Assembly (NCBI RefSeq): GCF_023703085.1
Contig: NZ_JAMQJY010000001.1
Span: 1,364,001-1,428,000 of the forward strand
Source: Alkalicoccobacillus plakortidis
GTDB lineage: Bacteria; Bacillota; Bacilli; Bacillales; Bacillaceae_D
Length of the DNA stretch: 64,000 nt
Direction of reading: 5' to 3'
Position 1 is the stretch's first letter, and every line of letters begins with the position of its first letter. The notes beneath the pieces are model-generated. The model saw only the letters and a list, made by a program, of their open reading frames with translations. It did not search any database and had not been told where the DNA came from. This document shows positions 8,911 to 18,101 of this stretch, in pieces. Made by a program: the position numbers and the translations under genes.

Positions 8911-9162
8911 CAAGAAACACAGGATCGTAACCAAGAAAGATTGCTAATACACCAAGATCCTAGCTGCGATAGCAAGATAAATTGATTCATAATCAAGAGG
9001 AATTCACCTTTTACTAAGATCCGTACCTTTACTCCAAGAAAAAACGCAAGTGAACCAAGAGCCTCGACTCATTAGCAAGAGAATGGTCAACTTAAGCAAG
9101 AACCTCCCATATCACACCAAGAGACTTCTCCCAATACCAAGACGCTCCTCTCCATAACTAGA
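8911..9162. repeat. Phased CAAGA array, 12-13 copies about 20.6 bp apart
   Basis: The pentamer CAAGA (one TAAGA, last copy CTAGA) begins at 8911, 8932, 8953, 8973, 8994, 9015, 9035, 9056, 9076, 9097, 9118, 9138 and 9158. Steps are 20 or 21 bases. The base before it is usually C or G. The 15 or so bases between the cores show no evident similarity, so this is not an ordinary tandem repeat: only a core and its spacing are kept. There is no convincing open frame. A protein meeting the same face of the helix every two turns would fit, but this is inference. Confidence 0.85.
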
Positions 9163-9216
9163 TAGAAAGCAATTGTCTGCATTTCATCGGCGTGCCAGTG
9201 GAAAGCATCCACGCAC

Positions 9217-9656
9217 CATCCTTGATTCCATTTGCTCATCCTCGATTCCGCTCTCTCATCCTCGATTCCGACCTCTCATCCTCGTTTCCGATCCCTCATC
9301 CCCGATTCCTCTCTCTCATCCTCGTTTCTGATCCCTCATCCTCGATTCCTCTCTCTCATCCTTGATTCCGCTCTCTTATCCTCGTTTCCGATCCCTCATC
9401 CTCGATTCCTCTCCCTCATCCTCGATTCCTCTCCCTCATCCTTGATTCCGCTCACTCATCCCCGATTCCTCTCTCTCATCCTCGATTCCTCTCCCTCATC
9501 CTCGATTCCGCTCCCTCATCCTCGATTCCTCTCTCTCATCCTTGATTCCGCTCTCTCATCCTCGATTCCTCTCTCTCATCCTTGATTCCGCTCTCTTATC
9601 CTTGATTCCGCTCACTCACCCTCGATTCCGACCTCTCATCCTCGATTCCGCTTTAT
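9217..9656. repeat. 20-bp tandem repeat, about 22 copies
   Basis: Unit CTCATCCTCGATTCCGCTCT and variants; the CATCC/TATCC start recurs at exactly 20-base steps from 9217 to 9637. Variation is confined to a few places (CTCG, CTTG or CCCG; GATT or GTTT; the last six bases). One strand is pyrimidine-rich. Because 20 is not a multiple of three, the open frames across it are by-products with a 20-residue periodicity. It lies between the CAAGA array and the murC terminator. Confidence 0.92.
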
Positions 9657-9670
9657 TCCTTAAACCAAAA

Positions 9671-9708
9671 ACAACGAACGATCCTCTCCTGAGGACCGTT
9701 CGTCGTGT
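9671..9708 (-). terminator. murC terminator
   Basis: Read on the minus strand, ACGAACGGTCCTC pairs with GAGGATCGTTCGT (one G-U), followed by TGTTTTT. It closes the murC transcript before the repeat arrays. The terminator after the YjjX-type gene (18062-18100) has a very similar stem. Confidence 0.85.
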
Positions 9709-9730
9709 TGATTTGTTACGTATTTATCTG

Positions 9731-11032
9731 TTACTGCTTCACTAAATTTTCATAGTTCTTTTGGAACTTCTGAATATCTCCGGCTCCCATAAATAAGAGA
9801 ACACCGTTTGTGTGTTTAGCTAAAACAGATACTTCTTGCTCTGAAAGAACCTCAGAATGAGGAATCAAATCCTGAAGATGACCAATTGTTAGGCTTCCCT
9901 TATCTTCTCTAGCTGACCCAAAAATATCACAAAGATAAACAGAGTCTGCTTTTGATAAGGCTTCAGCAAATTCATCTAGGAATGTTTTCGTACGAGTAAA
10001 GGTGTGTGGTTGAAAAATGGCAACCACTTCTCGATCGGCATATTTTTTTCTAGCTGCCTCGATTGTAACGGCAATTTCTGTTGGGTGATGGGCGTAGTCA
10101 TCAATTAAGATTTGAGTTCCAACGTGTTGTTCGCTAAAACGACGTTTCACTCCATCAAAAGTTTGAAGGTGTGCTGCGAGATCTTCAGCAGATACTCCTT
10201 CGTAATGACATATCGCAATCACAGCAAGGGCATTTAATACACTGTGATTACCGAATCCAGGTATCGTAAACGTTCCATAAAGGCTGTTGCGCACAAATAC
10301 ATCAAAAGTTGTTCCATGTTCACCACTGATGACGTTATGGGCTTGGAAATCATTATGATCCTTAAAGCCATAATAAACAACTGGTACATTTGCGTGAATA
10401 CTTTGCAGATATTCATCGTCTCCACAAGCAATAATGGCTTTGTTTACTTGCTTTGCCATTTCTTGAAACGCATTAAATACATCCTGAACATCTTTAAAAT
10501 AATCAGGGTGATCAAAATCAATGTTTGTCATCACACAATAATCAGGATTGTAATTCAAAAAATGACGGCGATATTCACACGCTTCAAACACAAAGTACTT
10601 TGAGTCTTCTTCTCCTTTTCCAGTTCCATCTCCAATTAGATACGAGACTGGATAAACAGAACCGAGTACATGTGAAAGTAATCCAGTAGTAGACGTTTTT
10701 CCATGAGAACCTGTAACGGCCACACTTGTAAATTGATTAATAAATCGACCAAGGAAAGAAGGGTATTTTTCTACTTCTATTCCTTTTTGTGCAGCTTCTT
10801 GGAGTTCAACATGATCGTCGTTATAAGCAGCTGATACAATAATTTGCTGGTTTTCTTTTATATTCGCTTTGTCAAAAGGTAAAAGTGGAATCCCTTTTTT
10901 CTCAAGAGGTTTTTGTGTAAAAAACGTTTTATCTACATCTGATCCTTGTACATTATAGTTCATATCATGCAGTATTTGAGCAAGTGCACTCATACCTGAT
11001 CCTTTTATTCCAACAAAATGAAAATTGCTCAT
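9731..11032 (-). CDS. murC: UDP-N-acetylmuramate--L-alanine ligase
   Basis: The 433-residue Mur ligase has the N-terminal Rossmann motif [18 protein letters not shown], the ATP loop [13 protein letters not shown] at about 108-120, [10 protein letters not shown] and FQPHTFTRT in the C-terminal half. It adds L-alanine to UDP-MurNAc in the cytoplasm, the first amino-acid step of peptidoglycan precursor synthesis. The ATG at 11032 follows GGGGAGG at a good distance and matches the family start. SftA lies upstream on the same strand and ytxG downstream, as in B. subtilis. Confidence 0.97.
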   Translation of the reverse strand: MSNFHFVGIKGSGMSALAQILHDMNYNVQGSDVDKTFFTQKPLEKKGIPLLPFDKANIKENQQIIVSAAYNDDHVELQEAAQKGIEVEKYPSFLGRFINQFTSVAVTGSHGKTSTTGLLSHVLGSVYPVSYLIGDGTGKGEEDSKYFVFEACEYRRHFLNYNPDYCVMTNIDFDHPDYFKDVQDVFNAFQEMAKQVNKAIIACGDDEYLQSIHANVPVVYYGFKDHNDFQAHNVISGEHGTTFDVFVRNSLYGTFTIPGFGNHSVLNALAVIAICHYEGVSAEDLAAHLQTFDGVKRRFSEQHVGTQILIDDYAHHPTEIAVTIEAARKKYADREVVAIFQPHTFTRTKTFLDEFAEALSKADSVYLCDIFGSAREDKGSLTIGHLQDLIPHSEVLSEQEVSVLAKHTNGVLLFMGAGDIQKFQKNYENLVKQ

Positions 11033-11258
11033 AGGTAAACCTCCCCGCCAGCTCTCATCTATATTACCCATTAGAAAATAAGAGATAGCGCTCATTCATT
11101 TTTTATATTTAGTTCATCTATTCATACTCGTTAGTTTCTATGCCTTACTATATGTGCCATGCTTGTAAAAAGACTCTGACAACCAAAGATCAAATGCCTA
11201 AAATAGGCAGTGCCTTTTCCTATGATATAGAATAAGTGATGTTTAGACAAGGGTGTTC

Positions 11259-14228
11259 TTAGTCAGTGTATCCAAGAACCTTATCAACAGACATCTCATC
11301 AATCAGAACCTGCCTCGGTTTGCTACCCATTGCCCCAGTAATCACACCACGGGCTTCCAGCATGTCAATTAATCTTGCTGCACGGTTATAGCCGATCCGA
11401 AACCGTCTCTGTAAATTAGACGCAGAGGCATTTCCTTGATTAATAACATGATAACAAGCCTCTTCAAAAAGGTCATCCTCTTGCTCTGACTGTTCAAATG
11501 TTTTTTGCAATTGTTCAGTATCAAGTAAAAACTCTGGCTTACGCTGTTTTTTCACATAGGCAATAACATCTTCAATTTCTTCATCTGTAACAAACGTTCC
11601 TTGAACACGAACAGGTTTAGGTGATCCATTTTCGTTAAATAACATATCTCCTCGTCCAAGAAGTCGCTCGGCACCATTCATGTCAAGAATTGTTCTGGAA
11701 TCTGTTTGTGAAGAGACCGAGAATGCGATTCTAGTTGGGATGTTCGCTTTGATTAATCCGGTTATCACATCAACAGAAGGACGTTGAGTGGCGACTAACA
11801 AATGAATGCCACATGCTCGTGCTTTTTGGGCAATCCGGCAAATCGAGTCTTCCACCTCTTGTGGAGAAACCATCATTAAGTCAGCAAGCTCATCAATCAC
11901 CACAAGGATATATGGCATCGCCGGTTTGTCAGGATCCTCTGAATATAGTTCGTTATAACGACTTACATCACGAACACCTTTTTGACTAAATTGTTCATAT
12001 CGACGTTCCATCTCACCCACAACCCATTTTAACGCGATGGTTGCCTGTTTTGCATCAGTAATAACTGGTGCAACAAGGTGTGGCACATCATTGTACGGTG
12101 CAAGCTCTACCATTTTCGGGTCAACCAGTAGAAGCTTTACTTCATCTGGACTTGCTTTATACAGAAGGCTGATTAAGATTGAGTTTATGCACACACTTTT
12201 ACCAGAACCCGTCGCTCCCGCAACAAGTCCATGAGGCATTTTTCTCAAGTCCGTTACAATCGGCTGTCCCGAAATATCTAAGCCTAAAGCAACAGTCATT
12301 GGTGAACTTGGTTGAATGAATACATCTCGTCTTAATATTTCTCTGAGCCACACTGCCTCAGGGTGTAAATTCGGCACTTCAATGCCAATCGTGTTTTTGC
12401 CAGGTATCGGTGCCTCAATTCTAATTTCTTTCGCTGATAATGCCATTTTGATATCATCGCTTAAATTAGTGACCTTATTAACCTTTACTCCCCGAGCAGG
12501 TTGGATCTCATATCTAGTCACGGATGGCCCCATGGTTGTGTGAACAACCTTTGCGTCTACATGGAAACTTTGTAAGGTTTCCTCAAGTAGAACAGCTTGT
12601 TGATCTAACCACTCTGTATCTGTAGCTCGTTTTGCTTCTGGAAAACGTAACAACTGAATACCCGGTTTTTTATAACCAGATTGTATCTTTTTACTTTGTA
12701 CTGTAGATGTTGCCGCCTTTTTATCCTTTGGCATCATTAAAACATTAAATGGTACAGATGGTTTGTTTTTAGGTTTAGTTTTGATTGCTTCATTCTGTTG
12801 CGGTATATCCTGTTGAACATTAACCTCTTCAATGATTTCTTCTTCATAGAAGGGCGGGTCCTCTTCAACTATTGACACATCCTCATTTTGCTCAATCAAT
12901 TGTTCTTCCGTGTTTTGTATTTCTTCTACTTGCTCTTCTTGCTCAGCTTCGGTCTCCACTGGTTCTTGTTCTGTGAAAACAGATTCAGGAGGATTACTTA
13001 TTTCTTCGGTTTGTACCTCAGTCTCTACCGTCTCTAATAATTGATCTTCCGTCTCTTGAATCTCATCCACTTGCTCTACTTGCTCAGATTCAGCCTGCAC
13101 TGATTCTTGTTCTATCAATACAGATTCAGGCGGATTACTTATTTCTTCGGTTTGTACCTCTGTTTCTACCGTCTCTGTTAATTGATCTTTCCTCTCTTGA
13201 ACCTCTTCCACTTGCTCTTCTTGCTCGGCTTCAGCCTGTACTGATTCTTGTTCTATGAAAACAGGTTCATTCGGGTTACTTATTTCTTCGGTTTGTACCT
13301 CAGTCTCTACCGTCTCTGTTAATTGATCTTCCGTCTCTTGAATCTCATCCACTTGCTCTTCTTGCTCAGTTTCAGCCTGCTCTGCTTCATGTTCTATCAA
13401 TACAAATTCAGCCGAGTTATTGTGTACCTCATTCTCCACTTGTTGAACTGGTTTAGCTTTATTGAGTTCATATGTTTCTGATAGAGCAGTAGCTTCTCCT
13501 TTAACATCATGAGTCTCTAATTGCTGTGTCTGCTCGACTTCCTCCACATGTAGGGCAGCCTCTACTGTATCTACAGTATTCTTTTCATTGGTTTCAATAA
13601 ATTCAGGTACAGGAGGAACAGGACTTGCTTTTCGTAATTTTTGCAGCACATCGTTTTCTAACTTTCTGTTATGCTCCTTCTGTCTATCTCTCGTCCATTC
13701 ATTCGAGTTCTTTGTCTCGTCTACTGAATTGGATCCACTCTCCTGTTTATGAAGTGTTAACTGGGTACGCTGACTAGGCAGTACTTTTCGGAATCCATGG
13801 ATAGGAGATGGAATGGCTGTTGGTTTGAAATCTGGATTATTAAATTTAACACGTTCTTTTTTTGTTTCTTCAGTCGTTGTTGATTTAGACAAACGATTCG
13901 ATTGATTTGGTTTTTCGGGTTGTTTATCCTCATTTGTTTTTTCAGAAGTCACTTCGTCTATCTTACGGTCTTGCATCATTTCTTTGGCTTGTTCTTCAAT
14001 CTCGTCTGAATACCGGATCCCATTTGACTTTGCATATTGATACGTAATTCTTGGTGCGCTATCAGATGGCTCCTGATATGAAGGATATGTATGGACTGAC
14101 TTTCGTTTATCTATTTGTTTTGGTTGTTGAACTTGTTTTGATGCCTCTACCTTTGTTTCACCTTGTTTTTCTTCAGATCCAAATAACGTTTGTTGGATCC
14201 ACTTTTGAAAACGTTGTAGGGGTTCCAT
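11259..14228 (-). CDS. sftA: SftA, soluble FtsK/SpoIIIE-type DNA translocase
   Basis: The protein is about 989 residues. The C-terminal half is the FtsK motor: Walker A GATGSGKSVC (about 670), Walker B LVVIDELADLMM, and a winged-helix gamma domain at the end. No membrane helix is seen, unlike SpoIIIE/FtsK, which is the SftA type; SftA moves DNA away from the closing septum. Residues of roughly 290-470 form an acidic Glu/Gln/Thr-rich linker with a 47-residue repeat (141 bp in DNA, see separate entry). The ATG at 14228 follows AGGTG; a longer frame starts at 14255. Confidence 0.93.
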   Translation of the reverse strand: MEPLQRFQKWIQQTLFGSEEKQGETKVEASKQVQQPKQIDKRKSVHTYPSYQEPSDSAPRITYQYAKSNGIRYSDEIEEQAKEMMQDRKIDEVTSEKTNEDKQPEKPNQSNRLSKSTTTEETKKERVKFNNPDFKPTAIPSPIHGFRKVLPSQRTQLTLHKQESGSNSVDETKNSNEWTRDRQKEHNRKLENDVLQKLRKASPVPPVPEFIETNEKNTVDTVEAALHVEEVEQTQQLETHDVKGEATALSETYELNKAKPVQQVENEVHNNSAEFVLIEHEAEQAETEQEEQVDEIQETEDQLTETVETEVQTEEISNPNEPVFIEQESVQAEAEQEEQVEEVQERKDQLTETVETEVQTEEISNPPESVLIEQESVQAESEQVEQVDEIQETEDQLLETVETEVQTEEISNPPESVFTEQEPVETEAEQEEQVEEIQNTEEQLIEQNEDVSIVEEDPPFYEEEIIEEVNVQQDIPQQNEAIKTKPKNKPSVPFNVLMMPKDKKAATSTVQSKKIQSGYKKPGIQLLRFPEAKRATDTEWLDQQAVLLEETLQSFHVDAKVVHTTMGPSVTRYEIQPARGVKVNKVTNLSDDIKMALSAKEIRIEAPIPGKNTIGIEVPNLHPEAVWLREILRRDVFIQPSSPMTVALGLDISGQPIVTDLRKMPHGLVAGATGSGKSVCINSILISLLYKASPDEVKLLLVDPKMVELAPYNDVPHLVAPVITDAKQATIALKWVVGEMERRYEQFSQKGVRDVSRYNELYSEDPDKPAMPYILVVIDELADLMMVSPQEVEDSICRIAQKARACGIHLLVATQRPSVDVITGLIKANIPTRIAFSVSSQTDSRTILDMNGAERLLGRGDMLFNENGSPKPVRVQGTFVTDEEIEDVIAYVKKQRKPEFLLDTEQLQKTFEQSEQEDDLFEEACYHVINQGNASASNLQRRFRIGYNRAARLIDMLEARGVITGAMGSKPRQVLIDEMSVDKVLGYTD
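12928..13395. repeat. 141-bp in-frame repeats in sftA
   Basis: The string ACTTGCTC recurs at 12928, 13069, 13210 and 13351, exactly 141 bases apart, with long near-identical stretches between. It encodes a 47-residue acidic unit containing TETVETEVQTEEISNP. Being a multiple of three, copy number can change without breaking the gene. Confidence 0.9.
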
Positions 14229-14269
14229 GATTTCATTCACCTGCTTTCTAACCACTTGTACATTGGGAA

Positions 14270-14362
14270 CAGAAAAAAGCCGGCAGCAACAAGACCCGCT
14301 TCAGTAGTCTTAAAAAACTACGTAGAAGACTATTGCTAAACCAACCTTTTTCATAGGCTGTT
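14270..14362 (-). terminator. Complex terminator-like structure between ytpR and sftA
   Basis: On the minus strand, AAAAAACAGCC near 14360 can pair with GGCTTTTTTCTG near 14275, enclosing TAGTCTT/AAGACTA and AGCAA/TTGCT pairs. It may be an ordinary terminator after ytpR or a structured leader of sftA; the base pairing was read by eye only. Confidence 0.4.
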
Positions 14363-14365
14363 TTT

Positions 14366-14971
14366 TTATCGTGTAAATGCACTGCCTACTTCAACTGAAT
14401 CATCAAGGACAAGAATTCCCTTTTCTTCTGGTGCATCTGGAAGGTTTAGTTCTTTTGCAGAACAAATCATTCCATTTGACTCCACTCCACGTAAAGATGC
14501 CTCTTTAATTAACAATCCACTTGGCATCACAGCGCCAACTAAAGCTACTACTACTTTTTGGCCAGCCTCTACGTTAGGAGCACCGCACACAATTTGAAGT
14601 GTTTCACTACCAACATCCACCTGACATATATTTAACTTATCAGCATTTGGGTGCTTTTCTTTTGAGTTGACATAGCCTATAACAAATGAAGGCTTATCAG
14701 ATTTATCAAAGTTAAATTTCATTTCTTCTTTAGCAAATGCTTTATTTATTAGTTCTTTTACCGAGTCTGTTAGTTCTACTACTCCTGACTCTGTTAGCTC
14801 TCCATATGATGAGGCTTCAAACACATTGTACCCAATCGTTTGTTTAGTCGTAACATCATAGATTCTAGCTACATTACCTTTACGCTCATAAGCCTGCTCT
14901 GTTACTTCATTATGTGAAAGAGAAATGAGCAATGTGTCGCCTATTCCTTTGAGATTATAAAATAGATTCAT
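14366..14971 (-). CDS. ytpR: YtpR, tRNA-binding-domain protein
   Basis: The 201-residue protein has a family-specific N-terminal half (about 1-85, DUF4479-type) and a C-terminal OB-fold tRNA-binding domain (about 90-200; [47 protein letters not shown]) like that of PheT and MetS tails. It may bind structured RNA or act with translation; no activity is established. The ATG at 14971 has AAGGAG upstream. It lies between ytpQ and sftA as in B. subtilis. Confidence 0.92.
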   Translation of the reverse strand: MNLFYNLKGIGDTLLISLSHNEVTEQAYERKGNVARIYDVTTKQTIGYNVFEASSYGELTESGVVELTDSVKELINKAFAKEEMKFNFDKSDKPSFVIGYVNSKEKHPNADKLNICQVDVGSETLQIVCGAPNVEAGQKVVVALVGAVMPSGLLIKEASLRGVESNGMICSAKELNLPDAPEEKGILVLDDSVEVGSAFTR

Positions 14972-15022
14972 TGAGTTGCTCCTTTTATTCTGTTCTGCCT
15001 AATAGTATAACATAGGATATTT

Positions 15023-15829
15023 TTAATTAGATGGGCCTTTAGGTTTTTTTTGCGCCATAATAAATACTGGCTCAAGCTCTCCGTCTTTCATCAAAAAAGG
15101 CAGGGCAGTAACCGGTACTCTTCCTTGTCCAAAAAACGTCAACGCCGTTTGTGCCATAACATCATAGCCTGTATCATTTACAAGATCAACAAACATTAAT
15201 GCATCTTGATGAGGAATCGCTATACCTAGTTCGCCATGCACCTTTTTACCCATACGCTCGATTAATGACTGGTCAAGTATACGACTAGCTTCATATCCAT
15301 CCTTTGCGTTCATGAAATAAAAGGTATTCCCTGCAACTTCTTGCTGCTTAAACGGCTGTGGCAAAGAGCGCACATTAAATAAAGCCGTTTCTCTTAATGA
15401 GTCAGCTGTGAAGCCATTCTCCTCAAGTAACGCATAATCAATTAGTGTATACGACTGACCTAAATCTAAGGCGTAATATACACGGGTTTCTGCCGTGTGT
15501 TCATGAAAAACAAGCTTTTTTCCATCTGCTGACTCTTCAGGAAATGAAGCAGCCCGGATAACTGGAAAGATGCTACTTTCATTACCTACAAGCTCCACTT
15601 TTTGTCGCATAGACTCAAGCCCTACTCGTACATAGCGAACCGCTTCCTCAACTCCGGTATAATCTTCACGTTCCCACTTCGCAAGCAACGGTCGCAAAGA
15701 TAAGGTGACACCCTTATTATTACTTGTATCTTCAATACGTAATGTTGCTTCTTTTTGATCGTATTTTATACGCCAATCAGGGCGCTCAAGCTGAGATTCT
15801 ATTTTTTTTCTAAATTCCTGCATGTTCAT
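15023..15829 (-). CDS. ytpQ: YtpQ, DUF1444 protein
   Basis: This 268-residue soluble protein belongs to the DUF1444/YtpQ family, which has no known activity. It has no signal peptide or membrane segment. Family-like stretches are PDWRIKYDQKEATLRIED, FPVIRAASFP and GIAIPHQDALMFVD. The ATG at 15829 has AGGAAGG upstream; the longer frame to 15943 overlaps the ytpP terminator side and is not needed. It follows ytpP and precedes ytpR on the same strand. Confidence 0.88.
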   Translation of the reverse strand: MNMQEFRKKIESQLERPDWRIKYDQKEATLRIEDTSNNKGVTLSLRPLLAKWEREDYTGVEEAVRYVRVGLESMRQKVELVGNESSIFPVIRAASFPEESADGKKLVFHEHTAETRVYYALDLGQSYTLIDYALLEENGFTADSLRETALFNVRSLPQPFKQQEVAGNTFYFMNAKDGYEASRILDQSLIERMGKKVHGELGIAIPHQDALMFVDLVNDTGYDVMAQTALTFFGQGRVPVTALPFLMKDGELEPVFIMAQKKPKGPSN

Positions 15830-15949
15830 ATGAATCTTCCTTCCTGAGAAACGAATAGCCGTTCCGTTGTGTTCTTCTAAAGATTCTATCATGCTATTCG
15901 TGACATTCCAACGAAACAGCCATTTACAGACGAAAATCACCACAAAACA

Positions 15950-15989
15950 AAAAAGCTAAGCGCAAAAAATTCATTTGCACTTAGCTTTT
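15950..15989 (-). terminator. ytpP terminator
   Basis: On the minus strand AAAAGCTAAGTGCAAA pairs with TTTGCGCTTAGCTTTT around GAATTTT (one G-U), followed by TTGTTTTG. It lies between ytpP and ytpQ. Confidence 0.85.
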
Positions 15990-15998
15990 GAGGGTACA

Positions 15999-16325
15999 TT
16001 ATACACTTTTCGCTTCTGCTTCTGATAAGAACTGTTCAATTTCTTCTTGTGTTTTGCGATCCTTACTAACAAAACGACTTACTTCCGCACCATTTGCATA
16101 GGCTAAAAAGCTTGGGATTCCAAAAATGCTTAGCTCTCCACAAAGATCAATAAACTGATCGCGATCCACGTAATAAAAATTAAATGTCGGGAAATCTGCT
16201 TCAATTCTAGGAAGAATTGGTTCAATCACACGGCAATCAGGGCACCAGTCAGCAGAAAACATAAATACCGCTGTCTCTTTTTCACTAATTTGTTTGAAGT
16301 GTTCTAAGTCTTTAACATGTTCCAT
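15999..16325 (-). CDS. ytpP: YtpP, thioredoxin-like protein
   Basis: The 108-residue protein has a thioredoxin fold with the active-site motif WCPDC at about residues 27-31 and the cis-proline region FGIPSFLAY. There is no signal peptide, so it acts in the cytoplasm as a thiol-disulfide reductase or as a bacillithiol-linked reductase; the exact partner is not known. It ends at its own terminator and begins 12 bases after the permease gene, so the two may share a transcript. Confidence 0.92.
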   Translation of the reverse strand: MEHVKDLEHFKQISEKETAVFMFSADWCPDCRVIEPILPRIEADFPTFNFYYVDRDQFIDLCGELSIFGIPSFLAYANGAEVSRFVSKDRKTQEEIEQFLSEAEAKSV

Positions 16326-16337
16326 TTTTTAATCTCC

Positions 16338-17363
16338 TCAGCTTTCTTTTGATAAAGTGTAGATTTTCATATCTCCATCTCTAATATAACCCATTTTCCT
16401 CATTGATTCCGAGAAAAGTAAACTGAGTAAGGCTGGAGCAATAAAATAAAAGAGTAAAACAGCCGTTACGCTAGATGTAGTAAAGCCCATATCTCGAAAA
16501 GTCATGATCGGTCCAACTAGGCCGCTTGTGCCCATTCCAGCACCAGCAGGGATATTGGTGATACCAAACATAATGACGCCAATTGGTGCTAATATGGCAC
16601 CTGCAAGTAGAGGAGGAATAATAATGATCGGTTTTTTCACAACGTTCGGTAGCTGTAACATCGACGTTCCCATTCCAAGTGGAATAAGCCCAGAAAATCC
16701 ATTATCCCGATAGCCACTAAGAGCAAATCCTACCATTTGTGCAGCACATCCAATAGTCGCCGCTCCAGCAATTGGTCCTTCAAGTTCTAAGACCATGGCA
16801 AGTGCTGCGCTTGAAGTTGGTCCAGTGATTACTAATCCCATTAGAATAGCTACTAATATACACATTAGGAATGGCTGTTGCTCACCTGCCCACATCATCG
16901 CTTTTCCTAGAGTGGTCATAGTTGTTTGAACGCCAGGTCCTGCAAACATTGCTGTAAGGTATCCACTTACGACAGTAACTAATGGAACTAAAATAATGTC
17001 CATCTTTGTTTCCCCACTAATAAGCTTGCCTAGTTCAACAGCAATAACTGAGGCCACAAAACTTCCTGAAACACCTCCAAATTCAGCACCCGCCGCACCG
17101 GCTACCACAGCAGATAGCACAACAAGCCTTGGTGCTTTTAATCCAAGTGCAACAGCCGCACCAATAGCTGGACCCATCATTCCCATCGCTAATTCTCCAA
17201 CACGAATAAAACTCGGAAAACCAAATTGCTCTCCCGCAGTACTAATAATAAGTCCAATAATTAAGGTTGCAAAAAATCCAATTGCCATCTGGCCCATAGC
17301 ATCTATTAGATATACGCGCCAATGAATATGTACTCCTTTTTTCTTTAAAAAAGCGTTCATCAT
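16338..17363 (-). CDS. Membrane permease of the EIIC-like PTS_EIIC_2 family
   Basis: The 341-residue protein has about nine or ten hydrophobic segments rich in Gly and Ala, with GMMGPAIGAAVALGLKAPR, GPTSSAALA and GMGTSGLVGPIMTFRDMG typical of the PTS_EIIC_2 family. No EIIA or EIIB partner is nearby, so sugar phosphotransfer is unproven; it may be a transporter of another small molecule. GGGGGAG lies just before two consecutive ATG codons (17363, 17360). It is read leftwards with ytpP; ytoQ is divergent. Confidence 0.75.
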   Translation of the reverse strand: MMNAFLKKKGVHIHWRVYLIDAMGQMAIGFFATLIIGLIISTAGEQFGFPSFIRVGELAMGMMGPAIGAAVALGLKAPRLVVLSAVVAGAAGAEFGGVSGSFVASVIAVELGKLISGETKMDIILVPLVTVVSGYLTAMFAGPGVQTTMTTLGKAMMWAGEQQPFLMCILVAILMGLVITGPTSSAALAMVLELEGPIAGAATIGCAAQMVGFALSGYRDNGFSGLIPLGMGTSMLQLPNVVKKPIIIIPPLLAGAILAPIGVIMFGITNIPAGAGMGTSGLVGPIMTFRDMGFTTSSVTAVLLFYFIAPALLSLLFSESMRKMGYIRDGDMKIYTLSKES

Positions 17364-17510
17364 TCTCCCCCTGTCTATAATCCTATTACATCATAACTCT
17401 TGAATATACATCTGACAAGACACTTGTTAATAAACTCACATCTTCTTTGAACTTGGTAACGGAAGATCGTATACTTAAGAGGATAAATCAGAAAAGAAAG
17501 GGTGTTTGGT

Positions 17511-17948
17511 ATGGAATTATCAGTCTATCTTGCAGGAGAAATTCATAGTTCTTGGAGGAAAGAATTAAAAGCGCTTGCCTCGGAGTTGCCGGTTACATTT
17601 TATAATCCAATGGAAAATCATGAACGCTCGGATTCAATCGGAGAAGAAATACTCGGAGAACAACCTAATGCAATATTAAAAGATGAGGCTGCATCTAGCA
17701 TTAACAACCTACGAACTCAAATTCTATTGCAAAAATCAGATGTAGTCATTGCTTTATTTGGCGAGTCGTACAAGCAGTGGAATACAGCGATGGATGCAGC
17801 AACTGCCATCACTCTCGGAAAACCACTGATCTTAATTCGTCCAGAAAAACTACACCATGCCCTAAAAGAGTTATCAAATAAAGCTCAAGTTGTCGTTGAA
17901 ACACCTGAACAAGCAGTTGCAGCACTTTCTTATATTTTTGAAAGCTAA
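17511..17948 (+). CDS. ytoQ: YtoQ family protein
   Basis: The 145-residue protein matches YtoQ over its length (YLAGEIHSSWRKELKALAS, ERSDSIGEEILGEQPNA, KQWNTAMDAATAITLGKPL). The fold resembles nucleoside 2-deoxyribosyltransferases and TIR-like proteins, but its activity is unknown. The ATG at 17511 has AAAGGG eight bases upstream; a GTG at 17502 lies too close to it. It is a single gene, divergent from the EIIC-like permease. Confidence 0.9.
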   Translation: MELSVYLAGEIHSSWRKELKALASELPVTFYNPMENHERSDSIGEEILGEQPNAILKDEAASSINNLRTQILLQKSDVVIALFGESYKQWNTAMDAATAITLGKPLILIRPEKLHHALKELSNKAQVVVETPEQAVAALSYIFES

Positions 17949-18061
17949 TTGAATGAAGAATGAGCGCAACTTGTGGAGAATCAAGGTGGCTATTCAACTG
18001 CCTGCGGATTCTGTTCACCGCCAGGCCAAGCGAGGCCGCAGTTTCCACTTCCTAAATCAAA

Positions 18062-18100
18062 ACAACGAACGATCCAGATCAGGAACGTTCGTTGTTTTTA
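18062..18100. terminator. Bidirectional terminator between ytoQ and the YjjX-type gene
   Basis: AAAACAACGAACGATCC pairs with GGAACGTTCGTTGTTTTT around AGATCA. The stem is almost the same as in the murC terminator at 9671-9708. The 110 bases before it hold nothing recognisable. Confidence 0.85.
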
Positions 18101-18101
18101 T

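Noticed and set aside
8911..9656. CRISPR array
   Set aside because: Units are 20-21 bp without a 24-37 bp repeat and unique spacers, and no cas gene is in the window.
9232..9745. Open frames of 117 and 67 residues across the 20-bp array
   Set aside because: They are by-products of a stop-free repeat; the protein is only a 20-residue permutation of Ser/Leu/Pro/Ile and there is no ribosome site.
11096..11258. Possible terminator between sftA and murC (TGCCTATTTTAGGCA)
   Set aside because: The stem is only five base pairs and the following T run is poor, so it was not listed.
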